This document shows, piece after piece, positions 63,677-64,000 of a stretch of 64,000 nucleotides of DNA. The stretch spans positions 124,001-188,000 of the forward strand of contig NZ_KB899992.1 of assembly GCF_000378505.1 (NCBI RefSeq). The letters run 5' to 3'. The notes beneath the pieces are model-generated. The model saw nothing but the letters and a program-made list of their open reading frames with translations, was not told the origin of the DNA and ran no database searches. The DNA comes from Modicisalibacter luteus DSM 23508. GTDB lineage: Bacteria > Pseudomonadota > Gammaproteobacteria > Pseudomonadales > Halomonadaceae. The position numbers and the translations under genes were made by a program. Position 1 is the first letter of the stretch, and every line of letters begins with the position of its first letter.

Positions 63677-64000
63677 GTGATCGAACTCGCTAGAAACCTT
63701 AGCTATCGCAGATCGTTGTCACCAGGAAAAGCCGTCTTTTTTTATAAAACGAAGGATAGCGAGTTTGAGCCGCTGGAGGCTGAGAGCAGCCGGTTGCGTG
63801 GTGTCAAGGCCTCGTTTTCTGAAGCCTATGACGGAGAAGGCAAAACCAAAAATGATGATGCAGTAGGAAAGCTGCCATTTGGCAATCCGATCTTCATCGA
63901 ATCCTGTTTTGTGCCTCCGCTAATTGAACACATGTATTGTCGTTTTTCCCTCCGTGCTGAGTCAAATGTAATGCAGCCTCTGGTGTGCAGCGATTTAGCA
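63677..64000 (+). CDS. Cas7f (Csy3) backbone subunit, partial
   Basis: The first 108 codons run to the window edge. The GTG start at 63677 gives IELARNLSYRRSLSPGKAVF, then FGNPIFIESCFVPPL and CRFSLRAESNVMQPLVCSD, matching the Cas7f N terminus, for example NLAYERSIDPSDVCFF in V. cholerae. Cas7f polymerises along the guide RNA spacer. The ATG-less start is supported by the 11-bp spacing to cas8/5 and the alignment. The remaining two-thirds, and cas6f, lie outside. Confidence 0.92.
   Translation, partial: MIELARNLSYRRSLSPGKAVFFYKTKDSEFEPLEAESSRLRGVKASFSEAYDGEGKTKNDDAVGKLPFGNPIFIESCFVPPLIEHMYCRFSLRAESNVMQPLVCSDLA

Larger units (their letters stand above)
34430..64000 (+). mobile_element. Tn7-like type I-F3 CRISPR-associated transposon (partial, one end and the internal genes)
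   Basis: The element starts with TGT at 34430 inside comEC and runs off the right edge. It encodes a TnsA-TnsB fusion, TnsC, cargo, an Xre regulator, TniQ, a Cas8f-Cas5f fusion and the beginning of Cas7f. TniQ and the Cas proteins align by eye with those of the Vibrio cholerae Tn6677 system along much of their length. No adaptation genes or Cas3 lie between tniQ and cas7, as expected for I-F3. cas6, the CRISPR array and the second end should follow after 64000. That both gene blocks belong to one element is inferred from their complementarity, since the far end is not visible. Confidence 0.88.

Overview
The window reads as chromosomal DNA of a Halomonas-like gammaproteobacterium. The backbone is GC-rich and uses ATG/GTG starts with clear Shine-Dalgarno sites. 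The order mfd, gap, nqrA-F, apbE, nqrM, sthA, lolC/E, lolD, DUF2062, comEC is the one known from Pseudomonas and Halomonas. No rRNA or tRNA gene was seen.

Backbone, 1-34429. The left part holds a DUF4202 protein, a hemerythrin-like protein, an FMN glutamate-synthase-like oxidoreductase, an Fnr-like regulator that lacks two iron-sulfur ligands, and a ferritin-like protein. A bacterial non-homologous end-joining cluster follows (ligD, a small zinc-ribbon gene, two ku genes). Next come a DksA-like protein, two L,D-transpeptidases, an Lpp-type lipoprotein, mfd, a long-form gap with a HexR-like box, the complete Na+-translocating NADH:quinone reductase operon with its maturation genes apbE and nqrM, sthA, a Tus-like protein, trhO, aguAB and the lipoprotein-sorting genes. 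comEC begins normally and breaks off at 34429.

Mobile element, from about 34430 past the right edge. The break in comEC is an end of a Tn7-like transposon: it starts TGT and carries two 11-bp repeats one 21-bp step apart, followed by a natural TnsA-TnsB fusion gene and tnsC. At the far side of the window lie an xre regulator, a two-gene module (winged-helix-like protein and SSL2-type helicase), then tniQ, a fused cas8f-cas5f and the start of cas7f. This is a type I-F3 CRISPR-associated transposon (CAST), an RNA-guided transposition system. cas6, the CRISPR array, the other transposon end and the rest of comEC must lie beyond 64000 if this reading is right.

Cargo, about 38228-57935. GC-rich and patchy, with remnants of IS256, IS3 and IS481 elements. 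It holds a TetR regulator with an EamA exporter, a decayed NrtA/TauA-type ABC transporter with a DsrE-like gene, a periplasmic thiol-redox set (dsbD, a TlpA-like protein, a DsbC/G-like protein), a decayed TsdA-like cytochrome with an intact cytochrome c4-like gene under a QseB/C-type two-component system, a Spy-like protein, and a persulfide/sulfur operon (persulfide dioxygenase, DUF442, SulP, two YeeE/YedE proteins). The theme is periplasmic thiol and reactive-sulfur handling.

How it works together: TnsAB and TnsC supply the cut-and-paste machinery, and TniQ with Cas8/5, Cas7 and (outside) Cas6 supply RNA-guided targeting. The interrupted gene is the DNA-uptake channel gene comEC, so the insertion should also abolish natural transformation. 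The winged-helix-like and helicase genes sit in the same apparent operon as tniQ-cas, ahead of tniQ, which I do not recall from described I-F3 elements. All identifications come from reading motifs and remembered family sequences; no search was run.
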